From NCBI GenBank assembly GCA_015179025.1, contig WHUX01000346.1, forward strand, positions 1-40,501: DNA of 40,501 nucleotides, written 5' to 3'. Below are positions 20,601 to 32,370 of this stretch, piece by piece (within the stretch, counting starts at the first letter, position 1; each line of letters opens with the position of its first letter). The notes under the pieces are model-generated. The model was not told the DNA's origin, ran no database searches, and saw only the letters and a program-made list of their open reading frames with translations. The DNA comes from Terfezia claveryi. Its lineage: Eukaryota; Ascomycota; Pezizomycetes; Pezizales; Pezizaceae. The position numbers and the translations under genes are program-made.

Positions 20601-20952
20601 TGAGTCTTGCTATTTTTTGTCTTCTCCCCTTATTTTTTCTAGTAGATTAATCTTTATTCCTATTAAAGCATTGGTTGCTTCAGGGTTATCCATTTTAACT
20701 ATTCCTGTTGTAGATTCCTATTCCTAGTGTTTAACCAATTTTTCTTGTTTAGGTTTTCTTTTTCAAGATTAACTTATAATTGATAATGCCTTATCAGAGT
20801 TTCAGCTATTATCTTCACTATTATCAAGATCTTGTCCTCCTCCTTGGAGTTTCTGTTTTTATTAGTCTAGTTCTATATCTAGATTATCATTATCTTCTAG
20901 TAATTCTATATCTGTTAGTAGTTGGTCTTTGTTATTTAGTTCTTTGGCTAAC
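17638..20952 (-). mobile_element. Family A relic B2 (RNase H back to gag, minus strand)
   Basis: The reverse complement matches family A from about base 3377 down to about 455, that is RNase H, RT, protease, nucleocapsid and gag, with dense transitions. The best preserved stretch is gag at 20373-20561 (VIKEIDLEYILALEIVLF). Two special changes are an unrelated insert of about 423 bp at 18368-18790 within RT, and a loss of about 43 bp near 19707 that removes the protease LIDxQT core. The left edge is the D1 LTR; the right edge is the 5' LTR of C, which cuts gag. Confidence 0.9.
18368..18790 (-). mobile_element. 423-bp unidentified insert in B2
   Basis: The flanks GGTAGAG and CAGATTCTTTATT are adjacent in family A (around bases 2650-2663), so the intervening 423 bp were added. 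It shows little C-to-T decay and keeps CG and CA dinucleotides, unlike its host. The ends give only a weak GTCAC/GTGAT inverted match and no clear target duplication. No ORF of note is present. It may be a MITE-like element or filler DNA. Confidence 0.55.
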
Positions 20953-21582
20953 TGTAATGGAGAACATTATTTCATTGCTTATATAATTGATTATATACTT
21001 TTGTATTTCCTATATTATGACTATATTATGTAACTAAGTCTCTTGGTTAAAGGACTAGCCTTCTACCACTTTCTACTGCTTCATAAGCATCCATAGTATA
21101 CAAAATTTGCCATAGGAAATTCCATGAAACTTGCCATATAAGCACACTCTTATTATAGCTGCATGACTATTGTTTAGGCCATGTGACTTATTATTATGGC
21201 TACATAACTTCTTTTATACAACATACTACCTTCTAGTATACTATGCTTTATTATATATATTTCATTAGTCATCAGATCTCAGAGGAGTATAAATAGGCCA
21301 CTAGATTTCCTCCCAAATCTACAAGAAGCAAGCAAGTACAGAATAGGGCAAGCAAGCCTATATACTGATCAGATCAAGATCATATAAGTTAAATAAAACA
21401 AATTTATATAAGAGAGATTACACCAGTTAATTACTGTTCTCTAGTGGAATATCCTATATTGTAATCTCCCTACCCTTCTGAGGTCCTACCTCAGCAGAAC
21501 TGAAATATATCAATGTCTATATCTATGGATATAGATTGTATAAATGGTACTGAATAAATACTATCTAGTACCATTCATTACA
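20953..21582 (+). repeat. Element C 5' LTR (630 bp)
   Basis: Starts TGTAATGG, ends CATTACA, and has the TATAAATA box at 21288-21295. The bZIP motif has decayed to TGACTTA. It is inserted at the edge of the B2 gag. Confidence 0.92.
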
Positions 21583-21590
21583 TTTTTTTT
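21583..21590 (+). other. T-tract at the primer-binding position of element C
   Basis: Eight T followed by AAC come immediately after the 5' LTR. Element E has seven T and AAC at the same place (38025-38033). No TGG, the usual start of a tRNA-primed site, occurs within about 60 bases in either element. Confidence 0.4.
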
Positions 21591-21987
21591 AACTTATTTA
21601 CCTAATCTTTACTCTTAAATCTAAGGCCTGATCAACCTTCAGATACCTTTATTATACTCATACAAGTATATACAATTCTACATACATATGCATATATAAA
21701 ATAGATATCATTATTTAACTAGCTAGCTAATAAAAGAATCTAAAAATAAAATATCATACTCCCAACTGCAGTATATTAACAAAAGACTTAGAGGCAAGCT
21801 AAGCAGAGCTCTAACAGGCTGTAGTATCCTACATTAAATAATCTTACCCTCATTCATAACACTTTTCCCAATAAGATTAACAAATCATCTTGCACTCCTG
21901 GTAACTGCTATTATATTTGTACCTATTAGACCAGTACATCATAGAAAAACTGGCCCCCTAGGTCCCAAAAAAAATTGGTCTAAATAA

Positions 21988-22338
21988 CTAAGAGTTACTA
22001 TCTCTAAGCTCAAATCTCATTACCTTTACTACAGCTATTTTCTCTGAAAAAGAATTACCGCTATCAGAACCTTCCTCAGGCCTAGACATTTCTACTAATA
22101 CCTTTACACCCTTAATGTCTACCTCAATACATAAATTCAAAAAAGTGACAATCTTGCTGGAAGAACTAGAATTAGATTCTAGAACAGTAGATAAAGAAAA
22201 ACTAGGACTATAAGAAACATTAGGATTTTGATATCTAGCTTTACCAACTAAGTAAGCTACTAAGCCAACAGAACTGTCAGTCAAACAGAGATCATAAGGA
22301 TTATCAGCCACTACACTATCAGTATAGTAAGGTGCCAA
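21988..22338 (-). CDS. Antisense ORF in leader of element C, unknown
   Basis: A frame of about 116 codons runs antisense to the element. It stays open although the sense genes of this element carry frequent stops. The product would be Ser-rich (ESNSSSSSK) and acidic, with the block KIVTFLNLCIEVDIKG and no recognisable domain. The first codon is TTG; no in-frame ATG is near the start, so either it was lost or the ORF is not translated. Element E has an antisense ORF at the same distance from its LTR, with a similar N-terminus (YYTTDS against YYTDS) and a VTF block, but the similarity is weak. An antisense accessory gene, as described in some plant Ty3/gypsy lineages, is one reading; chance is the other. 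Confidence 0.4.
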   Translation of the reverse strand: MAPYYTDSVVADNPYDLCLTDSSVGLVAYLVGKARYQNPNVSYSPSFSLSTVLESNSSSSSKIVTFLNLCIEVDIKGVKVLVEMSRPEEGSDSGNSFSEKIAVVKVMRFELRDSNS

Positions 22339-22532
22339 AGAAGAAAAATAACTTAATGATTATATTGCATAACTAGCTGCATTTGGTTGCAGACAGATAA
22401 TAAAATCAGACATTAATAGTATTTGAATTTAGTAAGAAGACTAAAAGGTTAAGGTGGTTAACTATATTACCCAAATATATTAAGAAATTCATATAAGCAA
22501 CTTCTAGAAAGACTAGATTTATAGTTCCTAAT

Positions 22533-24170
22533 ATGGAAGGGGAAATAAATCTATATATGGATATAGAAATAGGAAATCTAGGTAGAGTAGGAACTAAACT
22601 ATATTTTGGTATAGCATTGTCTTTTACACTAGAAGGAATTTGGAATAGACATTTTCCAATGATGGAGTAGATTTTGAAATATCCTTACTCAATAGGACAT
22701 ACCCAATAGTATTATCATGAAGATACACAACCTTTAATAGTAGCTATAGTAAAACACTATTTATAGCTAACACTGTACCCATTTGAAGAAAAAGACTTAG
22801 GAATAGATATATTTCTAAGTAAGGAATTAAAGAAACTGGTTGTATCTTTTTTAAGGAAACCGAATTGGGTAATAAATAACTGAGAAGAAATAATGGCATT
22901 CAAATAAGTAGTACTTATATGGAAAAATCAATATATACTATAGAGGATTTTTTCAATCTTAGTAAAGAACCTCTAGGAGTATTTTTGAGAACACCAAAAA
23001 ATCAATCAAAAGGCAAAGGTCAAGTACCTAAGAGACTAGAAAAGAGGAGTGGGTTAGCTAAAGAACTAGATGACAAAGACTAACTACTAGAAAATATAGA
23101 ATTACTTGAAGATGATAATGATCTAGATATAGAACTAGACCAATAAAAACAAAAAACATAAGGAGGAGGATGAGACCCTAATGATAGTGGAGATAATAGC
23201 TTGGACTCTAATAATGTATCATCAGTTATAAGTCAATCCTTAAAAAGAAAACAAAACCAAGAAAAATTAGTTAAATACTAGCAATGGGAATCTACAATAG
23301 AAATGGTTACAATGGGTAACTATAAAGTAACTAATGCTTTATAAGAAATAAAAATTGATGTACCAGAAAAAATAAGAAGAGAAGACAAAAAATGGCAAGA
23401 CTCACAATATTTTGACTCTTAGGCTATAGCAATGCAATATTAGTTGATTATCAAAAGAATAAATTTAGAAGGTGCTTTAGCTTTGGAAATTGTTGGATCC
23501 AGAATGAAAAGAAGTGCACTCACTACTTATAATCAATTCCTAAGAGCAAAAAGAAAGAATATAATATTCTTTAAGTTTATACTAGTACTAAGAGATTATT
23601 TGATACCCTTTACTAGTAAAGACATTTTGTAGAAATGATGAGAGATAGCTATACTATACAAGAATGGATGTCATATGGAAATTAAATAGTTTGTCAACTG
23701 GCTTACTGAAATGCAAATCAAATTGATTGACAAGAATAGTAAACAATCAATATTACAGGAAGTAAAAAGAAGAAAGTTTCTTAATCACCTGCTACTATAT
23801 ATATTAGCTATATTAATTCCTTTAATTAAAGAAGAATAGTTATATGATCAGCTTGTATATCAAGCAGAGTTATATGAAGCTTTAAAGAAAGATATTGCTC
23901 TAGTACCTATACCAAATACATCTTGAAAACAATACCCTTGAGATGAAAATCAGAGTTATAGTTTATATAGGGACCAAAACCAATAACAAAAAACAGGATT
24001 TAATCCTAGTAGCAATCCTAGTACTAAACCCAATAGAGAAAAATAGAAAGACTTAGATTTAGACACTATCACAAAAATATTAAATCAAAAGACAAAGATG
24101 CAATTAATTAGAGATACAAAATGTCTATAATATTAGAACCCTAGACACTCCTATAAGGACTGTAGGAAAT
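22533..24170 (+). pseudogene. gag: Element C gag, RIP-inactivated
   Basis: A possible start is the ATG at 22533-22535 (MEGEINLYMDIEIG). The frame stays colinear through the gag core (LEIVGSRMKRSALTTYNQF at about 23465-23545) to the nucleocapsid region. Stops stand at former Trp and Gln codons. The knuckle at about 24119-24160 has lost Cys and Trp codons (the CLWCW equivalent reads C-L-stop-Y-stop). It keeps bases that are missing in the A copy, for example near 22885 and 23310. Confidence 0.88.
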
Positions 24171-26210
24171 AATAAAATAAGGTACCTATACATACAGCTA
24201 CATAAGATTTAGTTATACTGATAGCTAATAATAATAAAAACAATAAGGATAAAATCAAGGAATAACCCTTGTTAAGACAGGTACCAGATTTTGGCAAGGT
24301 ATTCATTAAAGCTAACAAATACACTAAACTAGCTTTAATTGATCCCCAAACAAAGGGAGGTACCTTAATTAATTCTTAATTTGTATACTAATTCAAAATA
24401 CTAACTAAAAGTATCAAGAAGAAATCATTAAGTATAGTAATTAAAGGTTCAAAAGGAACAATAGATAAAGCTTGTACTATCAAACTAGATTGGATAGGTT
24501 ATATAAAAGAAAGAATGTTCTATATAGCTCATTTGACTAGATAGGACATAATACTAGAAGAACCTACTCCCAGTAAAGTACAAGCAATAATTTCTGCCCA
24601 TCAAGAACTAGTTACTATCAAACTAAAAAATATTCCTCAATTTTAGCTAAGTATATCAAAGGGATGTAGAACTATAGCAAATAGTAAAAGATCAGCATAT
24701 ACATAAGTCAGCTATAAATTAGTTATAGATTATAGTGAATGAGATAATTAGGAAAATATTAGTGAGGCAGAATATATTGATTCAAAAAGTAGACTCATAA
24801 TAGATGTTTCTACAGTACAGAAACAATTTAATCCTATAATGGAGTTTCTCTTATTATTTCCAAAAATAATTCTATGGGAATTGCCAGTACTAAGAAAGAT
24901 TAATCACTCTATTAAACCAAAAGCTAGAGCTACTTGGATACTAAAATAGTGACTTTTAGGACATTAATTTAGACAACAAATCTATAACAAATTAGTTGAA
25001 GAAGAAGCATCAGATCGTATATATAAAGTAGAAAATAACATAAATACCATAGTCATATTTATAATCCCTAAATGAGATAAACCAGAAGAAGCTAGATATA
25101 TTAATAAGTATTAAAACTACAATTTAGCTATTAAATCAGACCACATCTTGTTGCTAGATATTAATGAAGCAAGTGAACTAGTAGTGGAGAATCCTATTTG
25201 AACTAAGCTTGACTTAGCTGATGGATTTTTTAATGTTAGAAATAATAAAGAATCTGAGCAACACTCTACCTTTTTATGTTATATAGGATATTTTAGAAGT
25301 AGAGTTATATAACAAGGGGATTATAATGTACTAGCTACTATGGTTTGTATTATGTATAAGACTTTTAAGGACATGGTCTATAAAAATTTAATCATCTATA
25401 TTGATGATATTATTATATTCTCCAAAACATATGAAGAACATATAGAATTACTGAAGAAAGTACTTCAATATCTACAGGACAAGAAATTCTATCTCAAAGA
25501 AAGCAAATGCTAGTTCTCTACTTAGAGATTGGAAATTTTAGGGCATGTTTTAATATTAGACAGATTATATATAGACTTAAAGAAGAGTACTACCATATTA
25601 ATATTTTAAACTTCTATATAGAAAAAGAATCTTAGAGGATTCCTTGGAATTGTTAATTATTTTAGTAGATTCATTCCTGACTTGGTATCTCATACAAGTA
25701 CCTTATCAGAACTACAAGGAGAAATGAAGAAATAGGAATGGACAGATACTTATGATATAGTATTTGAAAAACTTAAGGAACTAGTAAATTCCCTACATAT
25801 TTTAAAACCTAGGAATAGAGAATCTACAAAACCCAAATATTTAGTCTGTAATACTAGTGATATAGAACTAGGATTGTGGATAGGTTAAGGACCATTAATA
25901 TATATCAGACCATAATACTTCTACTCAAGAAAATTAAATCCAGTAAAACTCAATTATTCTACCTTTTAAAAAATATTATTAGTGATTATTGACTTATTAA
26001 AATTTTTTGAAGTACAATTAAGAGATTATAAGTTTACTATCTATACTGACCACCAACCATTAGTAATCTTCCATACTCAAATACCTACAAGTTAGAAATT
26101 AAGGCAATAGCAGGATTATCTAATAGAATTTGATACAGTTATACAGTATACTGTAAGAAAGGAAAATTTGATAGCAGATGCTCTATCAAGAAAGTATAAA
26201 TACTTAGATA
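24171..26210 (+). pseudogene. pol: Element C protease, RT and RNase H, RIP-inactivated
   Basis: The protease core ALIDPQTKGG lies near 24330, again without a DSG or DTG triplet. RT is colinear with A: KINHSIKPKA near 24895, the YIDD box intact near 25395-25407, and GFLGIVNYFSRFIPDL near 25635-25685. RNase H keeps FTIYTDHQPLVIFHTQ near 26035-26080 and LIADALSR near 26170. Stops replace Gln and Trp codons throughout. The gene is dead. Confidence 0.9.
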
Positions 26211-27300
26211 CTGCCATCAAAAGGATAATTATATTTCCAATACTATGGATCCTCCTAACTAGGCCTATAACTACAATATCTCTACCAATACTTTAAGAAC
26301 TTTGGACTTACCAGAAACCTCCACTTAGAACAATATGGTTTCTTATAGAGCTATTAATTTCAAGCATATTGACTATAACTTCAACAAATATTATAAAAGA
26401 GCCGAAGAACTTGTATACTATATCTTCTGTCCATACTTTGAAGGTATTTAGGATAAAGAAAGTGAATATAATATAATGAAGGAAGAAGAGTCTTCAGATA
26501 ATGAGACTCTATCTACCATACCAGAAGAGGTTTTTAGTAGGTATAATCGTGTACCTAACATAAATAACAACAAACCTTTAACAGGTCTTGGACTGAGATA
26601 TAGGCCCTCCTCTTTTAAAAATGCACAACAAAATGCCTTTGCTCTCGAAAAAGTAAAAGAAATTGCTATTAATCTAGCTTATAGCAACTAGTAATAGCAC
26701 AAAAGGATGTATTAGTCCTTTTATTGAAATTTCTACTATTCAACTCATGGTAGCTCCCATGCTATAAACAACTATATGTTCTCTATTAAAACATGTATAA
26801 TTTATAACTACTATAGATATGGTAGTTTGAACTATAACTTGTTACCTTCAGTTCTTAAGAAGGAAAAGGAATTCCTTATAACTCATATTGTATACTTTAT
26901 ATCTGCAAATGAGTCTCGAAAGGAACTAGCACTAGTACAATAAACAATAGTATATCTACCTCCTCAAGCTCTTAGTTATAAAGAAGCTATCTATAAACCT
27001 CCTCAAGCTCTTAGTTATGAAGAAGGTATCTATAAATTCAAGGAATAGGCAAAGAGATAGAATACTAACAAGCTAATACACCCCTTTCTCTAATCTAGTA
27101 TTCAGTTTAGTAACCCTACTGAACAAATTAGCAAGTAATAAATAGAACAAGAGATCAAGGATACTTCTATTGCCTCTCAATAACTATAGAATGTAACTCA
27201 ACAACTAGCTACAACCACTAGTAGTAGCAATGCAATTCCAATTAACACTACTATCATTACTACTTATTCTTAAAAGTGAGTAGCTATTGACAAAGACCCG
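26211..27300 (+). pseudogene. Element C zinc-rich linker with 39-bp tandem duplication
   Basis: This is the counterpart of the A linker. An open stretch at 26476-26691 (KEEESSDNETLSTIPEEVFSR) shows the acidic part that is broken in A. The HWxxC cluster and the middle knuckle have lost several Cys codons. A perfect-length 39-bp tandem duplication (26959-26997 and 26998-27036, 13 codons, in frame) is absent from A. Confidence 0.75.
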
Positions 27301-28744
27301 TCACCCTCCTTTATTTAAGACACTAAGACTGCCAGATAGCATTGTGATTTCTGTAAGTTTTTAGGACATAATGCTTCCATATGTAAGGAGAAGAAACCCA
27401 CTATCAATAACTTCAATATAAGAATCGAACCAACCCTTAACAAGCTCATTAAAGAGAAACACATCAGGGATAGATACATATAAGACATGGACTACTTTAT
27501 TACATATTGGCTAGATCAAGGTACAGGTATGAAAGCTATATATCAATTATGTATAGGAGTATATCCTATCTGGAAGAACTATTATAATACCTTTATAAAC
27601 TGTAAGGATTATAAGAGAAAAGATGGATTTTTATATATCAAGAACTAACAAGGACAATAGAGATTAGTCTTGTCCTCTACCTTTAATATTAAAGGTAAGA
27701 ACTATCTCAAATTAGTTATTAAAGATACACATAAAGTAACTACTCATAATAGTATTGAAAAAATAATGAAATATCTTACTGACTGATATAATTGCTAGTC
27801 CTTTGTAGAACTATCTAAGGACTATATCAGAAGTTATAATACTTGTCAATGGACAAAGTACTCTAACAAGGTACTACTTGGACTTGTAACCCTATTATAT
27901 GTACTAAGTAGCCTGTGGATAGACATATCAATGGAATTTCTTAAGTTAGTACCTGTATTTACTAAGTGTTCAATTTTGTATGTGAATATTCCTATTGAAG
28001 AAGATTATATAGTTTGTATTTCATAACTTTGGACAATTGTTGATAGACAATCGGGATTCAAATTTTTTATTTCTGTCTCATATAATTTCATAGTAGAATA
28101 ATATACTGCTCCTTTTGATACATATATAGTCCTAACTATGAGATATTCTTTTTGTATTGTTTTTGATTATAATACTCTTTTTATATCAATGCACTTTCAA
28201 GATTGGGCTAGGAATAAAGGAATTAAGTTAGAACTATCTACTGCATATTATTTATATATAGATGGGCAATTAGAAATTATAAATAAAGAAATTCTATAAG
28301 TAGCAAGAGCCTGTAAAATTGAATGATTTAATTGGCTACAGAAAGTACCAGAGATATAGTTAAAACTAACTCTAGGTATAATGCTACTAGATGATATAGT
28401 CCCTATTCCATACTATTTGGATTTAATATACATACTGGTGTATCAATACTTCTATACTACATTAATATATATGTACAAACAAATGAATGTTATAAGGTAA
28501 TATCTAAAAACCTATATAATACCAAGAAGACTGAAGTATTTCAAGTGAACAAATAACTACCTTATATAACTAAATTTTCAGTCAGATAATAAGTTATGCT
28601 TTCCTTAGAAAATATCAACTTATCGTATGTCTCACTTAAGCTCAAACCAAAATCGCTAGGTCTATTTTCAATTGTTTCTAGTAATCGAAAATACAATAAC
28701 TATAGCCTAGACCTATCCAGTGAATCTGACCTCCACCTTATATA
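27301..28744 (+). pseudogene. Element C integrase, RIP-inactivated
   Basis: The N-terminal knuckle CDFCKFLGHNASIC (27343-27384) is preserved. The zinc domain is decayed (His and Cys codons altered). WTIVDRQSGFKF is readable near 28030-28065 and SMEF replaces SMDF near 27930, so the first catalytic Asp is probably changed. The coding sequence is cut at 28744 by the palindromic element, in the integrase tail just before the SKLKPYY block. Confidence 0.85.
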
Positions 28745-29096
28745 TCAGCAAGAAAAAAGTGGTGTCCGGATACACTATCCAGCGTCCGGACATGAGAGCT
28801 TGCTTGTGTGCGTCCTGTGTATCCTGTGCATCTAGATGCTGGTTGGCATATTTCAATCTGTAGATATTAGAGTTCCTTCCCTTAGCATCATCATATTATT
28901 CATGCTATAGTTATAATGCACCTGCTTGTATGTACAATGCTATAATACCAGCCAGGTGTGTAGCCACTGTTGCAGCCATTGAATATTCATACAGTGGAAA
29001 TATCCATTGTATTCACTAATAATTATATATACAAAAGTATTGACTAATAGATATATATATAGAACAAGTACTCACTGCTTCTATTACTTTAACACT

Positions 29097-29232
29097 CAAT
29101 CTAATACTTACTCTAATACTCGCTCCAATTCTCGCTCTAATACTCGCTCCAATATTCGCTCTCATACTTGCCCTAATACATGCTCCAATACTCGCTTTCA
29201 TACTTGCTCTATTACTTACTCTAATACTCGCC
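29097..29232 (+). repeat. 12-bp tandem array in left arm of foldback element
   Basis: Degenerate units of TACTCGCTCTAA type. The inverted counterpart is at about 30578-30705. Confidence 0.8.
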
Positions 29233-29539
29233 ATAATATGTTGGGATATAGAGTGAAGGGAAAATGCATGGGACAGGGAGGTATATATACAGGAAAACCA
29301 TAGTTGCTAAGGCCGACTGCTAAGGCCGACAATTTAGACTTTCCGAAGACAATGAGATAAGGGATAATAAGAAAAGTGGCATGACAGTGACCAATGAAGC
29401 TCAGCCCCTTTTCCCCCGTAGGTGCTATACTATTCAATACCTGGCCTGGTAATAGTCATATTGGGAAATCGTAGTCGTGGTACTAAGATATATGCAGAGT
29501 TTACGTTTTGTGATATGTTTCATAGGAATTCTAGCATTC

Positions 29540-30262
29540 TTGAGCATATATATATATATATGTGAGAAACTCATAGTTTTGGAGACATAGAGCAATGTAT
29601 GCATTCGCGGACATATATATATATATGTGCGAGAAACTTGTGCTTTTGGAGATATAAAGCAATGAATACATTCATGGGCATGTATATATATATGTGCAGG
29701 AAACTCATGCTTTTGGAGACATATAGAAATGCATGCATTCGTGGGCATATATATATATATATATGAGAAATTCATGCTTTTGGAGACTTATATATATATG
29801 TGCGAGAAACTCATACTTGTAGAGACATATATATATATATGCGAGAAATCTATATATTGGTGAGCTTATATATTATATACGAGAAATCTATGCATTCGCA
29901 GGCTTATATATATATATGCAAGAAATCTATACATCGCAGGCTTATATATATATGTGTTCAAAAGCATGAGTTTCTCGCACATATATATATAAGTCTCCAA
30001 AAGTACTAGTTTCTTACCCATATATATATATATGCCCACAAATCTATGGATTTCTTGCATATATATATATAAGTCTCCAAAAGTACAAGTTTCTTGCATA
30101 TATATATATATATACCTGTAAATGCATGTATTTCTAACATATATATATATATGTCCCCAAAAGTACGAGTTTCTTACCTAAATATATATATATGCCTGCG
30201 AATGCATAAATTGCTCTATATTTCCAAAAGTACAAGTTTCTTGTATATATATATATATATAA
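29540..30262. repeat. Central (TA)n minisatellite, inverted halves
   Basis: Units of about 30-40 bp combine a (TA)n run with GAGAAACTCATGCTTTTGGA. They point one way to about 29900 and the opposite way after about 29950, forming the palindrome centre. Confidence 0.8.
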
Positions 30263-31237
30263 GAGCCTGCGAATGTATGAATTCCTACGAAACATATCAC
30301 AAAGTATGAACTCCGCACATATCTCAATACCACGACTACGATTTCCCAATATAACTATTACTAGGCCAGGCATTGAATAGTACGGCACCTACAGTCGAAA
30401 GGGGGCTGAGCGCCATTGGTCACTGTTATGCCACTTCTCTTGTTATCCCTTATCTCATTGTCTTCAGAAAGTCTAAATTGTCAACCTTAGCAGTCAGCCT
30501 TAGCAACTATGGTTTTCCTGTATATATACCTCTCTGCCCCATGCATTTTCCCTTCACTCTATATCCCAGCACATTATGGCAAGTATTAGAGCAAGTAATA
30601 GAGCAAGTATGAGAGCGAGTATTAGAGTGAGTATTAGAGCAAGTATGAGAGCGAGTATTAGAGCGAGTATTAGAGCGAGTGTTAGAGAGAGTGTTAGAGT
30701 GATTAAAGCAGCAAGTGCTTATTCTATATATATATCTATTACTCAATACTTCTGTGTATATAATTATTAGCAAATATAATGGATATTTTAGCTGTGTGTA
30801 TATTCAATGGCTATAATAGTAGCTATTTACCTGGCTGTCATACATGGAAGTGGTGAGCGGGTGTGCATTGTAGAAGAGGACGATTGTGAGCTATCCATTA
30901 GCAATGCCAGCTATAGAACCTATAGCATTGGGGACGAGCAGACCATTCCATGTTGCGTTCAAGAGGAGGGAGCATCTGCAAAGTGCATGTGTTGCGTCCC
31001 AGTCATGGGAGCATACTTGTATTGCGTTCTGGGAGCAGTAACACACTTGTATTGTATCCTGGACATGGGAACACCTGGTACAGATGAGTGTTGTATCCCA
31101 AGTATGGGCGCCAACTGCTAGTGCATCCTGATGCAAGAGGAACAAGCATTGGCGTCCTAATCTTGAGTTTTCGTTCTATGTGTCTAGTGCGTCTTATGCG
31201 TCTAGATGCACAGGACACAAACACGATTTCTTGCTGA

Positions 31238-31740
31238 TGTATATAATACTTTTCATATCAGCAAACTCAAAGCCTATTATAAAAATAATCCTACCCAGTT
31301 CCCTTATAGACAAACTCAAGATCCGAGACTAATTCAAGATGATCATTATGAAGTTGAAAAGGTATTAGAATTTAGGACAGCTTCTCAAACTGGAGAAAGA
31401 CAATATAAGGTCAGATGGCTAGGATACCCTCCTAAATATAATTCCTGAGTAAATATTAATAATATTACTACTTAAATTCTCTTAGACTTCTGGATAGGCA
31501 GAAGCATAGAAAATACATTTAAGAGATAATGAATGACTCAAGAAAAATAAGGACCATGAACCAAAGATGATACCTGAGACATTATCCAACAAGAATGAGA
31601 TAGAATTATAAGTCAAAGAAATACTAAGGGTATTCATATTAATGCTAATGTATTAATAATATATTAAATCTAAAAATGTATAGAAACCAACTTAGCAGAG
31701 TGAGAGAAGTAAGGATAGGAAATCCCTCTATATAAGGAAG
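31238..31740 (+). pseudogene. Element C integrase tail and chromodomain after the insertion
   Basis: It resumes with NTFHISKLKAYYKNNPTQF and continues to a chromodomain YEVEKVLEFR...RQYKVRWLGY at about 31348-31440. Stops follow (TGA at about 31446 where A has TGG). A short purine stretch, AAGGAAG (31734-31740), precedes the LTR. Confidence 0.88.
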
Positions 31741-32370
31741 TGTAATGAAAAACATTGTTTCATTGCTTATATAATTGATTATATACTTTTGTATTTCCTA
31801 TATTACTACTATGTTATATAACTAAGCCTTTCGGTTGAAGAACTAGCCTTCTACCACTTCCTACTACTTTATAAGCATCTATAGTATATGGAATTTGCTA
31901 TGGGAAATTCCATAGAACTTGCTATATTGGAATACCCTCATTATGGCCATATGACTATTATTTAGGCTATATGACTCATTACTATGGCCATATGACCTCT
32001 TTTGTATAGTGCACTACCTTCTGGTATACCACCCATTATTGTATTTATCTTCTTAGTTATCAGATCTCAGAGAAGTATAAATAGGCCACTGGATTCCCTC
32101 TAAAATTTACAAGAACCAAGCAAGTATAAAGGAGAGCAAGTAAGCATATATACCAATTAGATCTAGATCATATAGCTTAAATAGTACAAATTTATATAAG
32201 ATAGATTATACTAGTTAATTACTTTTATCTAGCGAAATGTCTTATATAGTAATCTCCCCACCCTTCTGAAGTTCTACCTTATTTGAACTGAAATATACAA
32301 ATGTTTGTACCTACAGATATAGATTGTATAAATGGTACTAAATGAATACTATCTAGTACTATTCATTACA
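31741..32370 (+). repeat. Element C 3' LTR (630 bp)
   Basis: Starts TGTAATGA and ends CATTACA; the TATAAATA box is at 32076-32083 and TGACTCA at 31972-31978. It has the same length as the 5' LTR, with many transitions between the two. Confidence 0.92.

Larger units (their letters stand above)
21583..22532 (+). other. Element C leader between 5' LTR and gag
   Basis: About 950 bases, AT-rich, without a plus-strand reading frame. The first 60 bases resemble the leader of E (T-tract, then GGCCTGATCAACCTT in both). It holds the antisense ORF at 21988-22338. Confidence 0.6.
28745..31237. mobile_element. 2.5-kb foldback (palindromic) transposable element
   Basis: It is bounded by perfect 11-bp terminal inverted repeats (TCAGCAAGAAA at 28745-28755, complement at 31227-31237). 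The 8-base flanks CTTATATA and TGTATATA match at 6 of 8 positions, as expected for an aged 8-bp duplication, which is usual for hAT elements. Almost the whole element is an imperfect palindrome. Paired blocks include 28817-28837 with 31197-31218, 29000-29230 with 30580-30790, and 29292-29470 with 30345-30516, the arms meeting near 29900. The arms contain a 12-bp-type array (TACTCGCTCTAA) and a 38-bp-type array with (TA)n. No transposase is visible, so it is non-autonomous. Confidence 0.85.
20953..32370 (+). mobile_element. Full-length, RIP-decayed family A element C
   Basis: It has two 630-bp LTRs with identical TGTAATG and CATTACA ends, a leader, gag, the complete pol order and a chromodomain, all colinear with the A copy. 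It is split near its 3' end by the palindromic element 28745-31237. Coding frames are colinear without frameshift in most places but carry stops at former CAA, CAG, CGA and TGG codons. It therefore keeps the family's ancestral spacing, which makes it a good reference for the gaps in A. The 5-base flanks do not match (CTAAC before, GCCTG after). Confidence 0.93.

Noticed and set aside
29434..30388. Several ORFs rich in Ile-Tyr and Met on both strands
   Set aside because: They come from (TA)n minisatellites in the palindrome centre, and mirror ORFs appear in the other arm.
30807..31121. ORF of 104 codons with many Cys residues
   Set aside because: It overlaps a tandem repeat in the right arm of the foldback element, with no conserved domain and no counterpart in the left arm.
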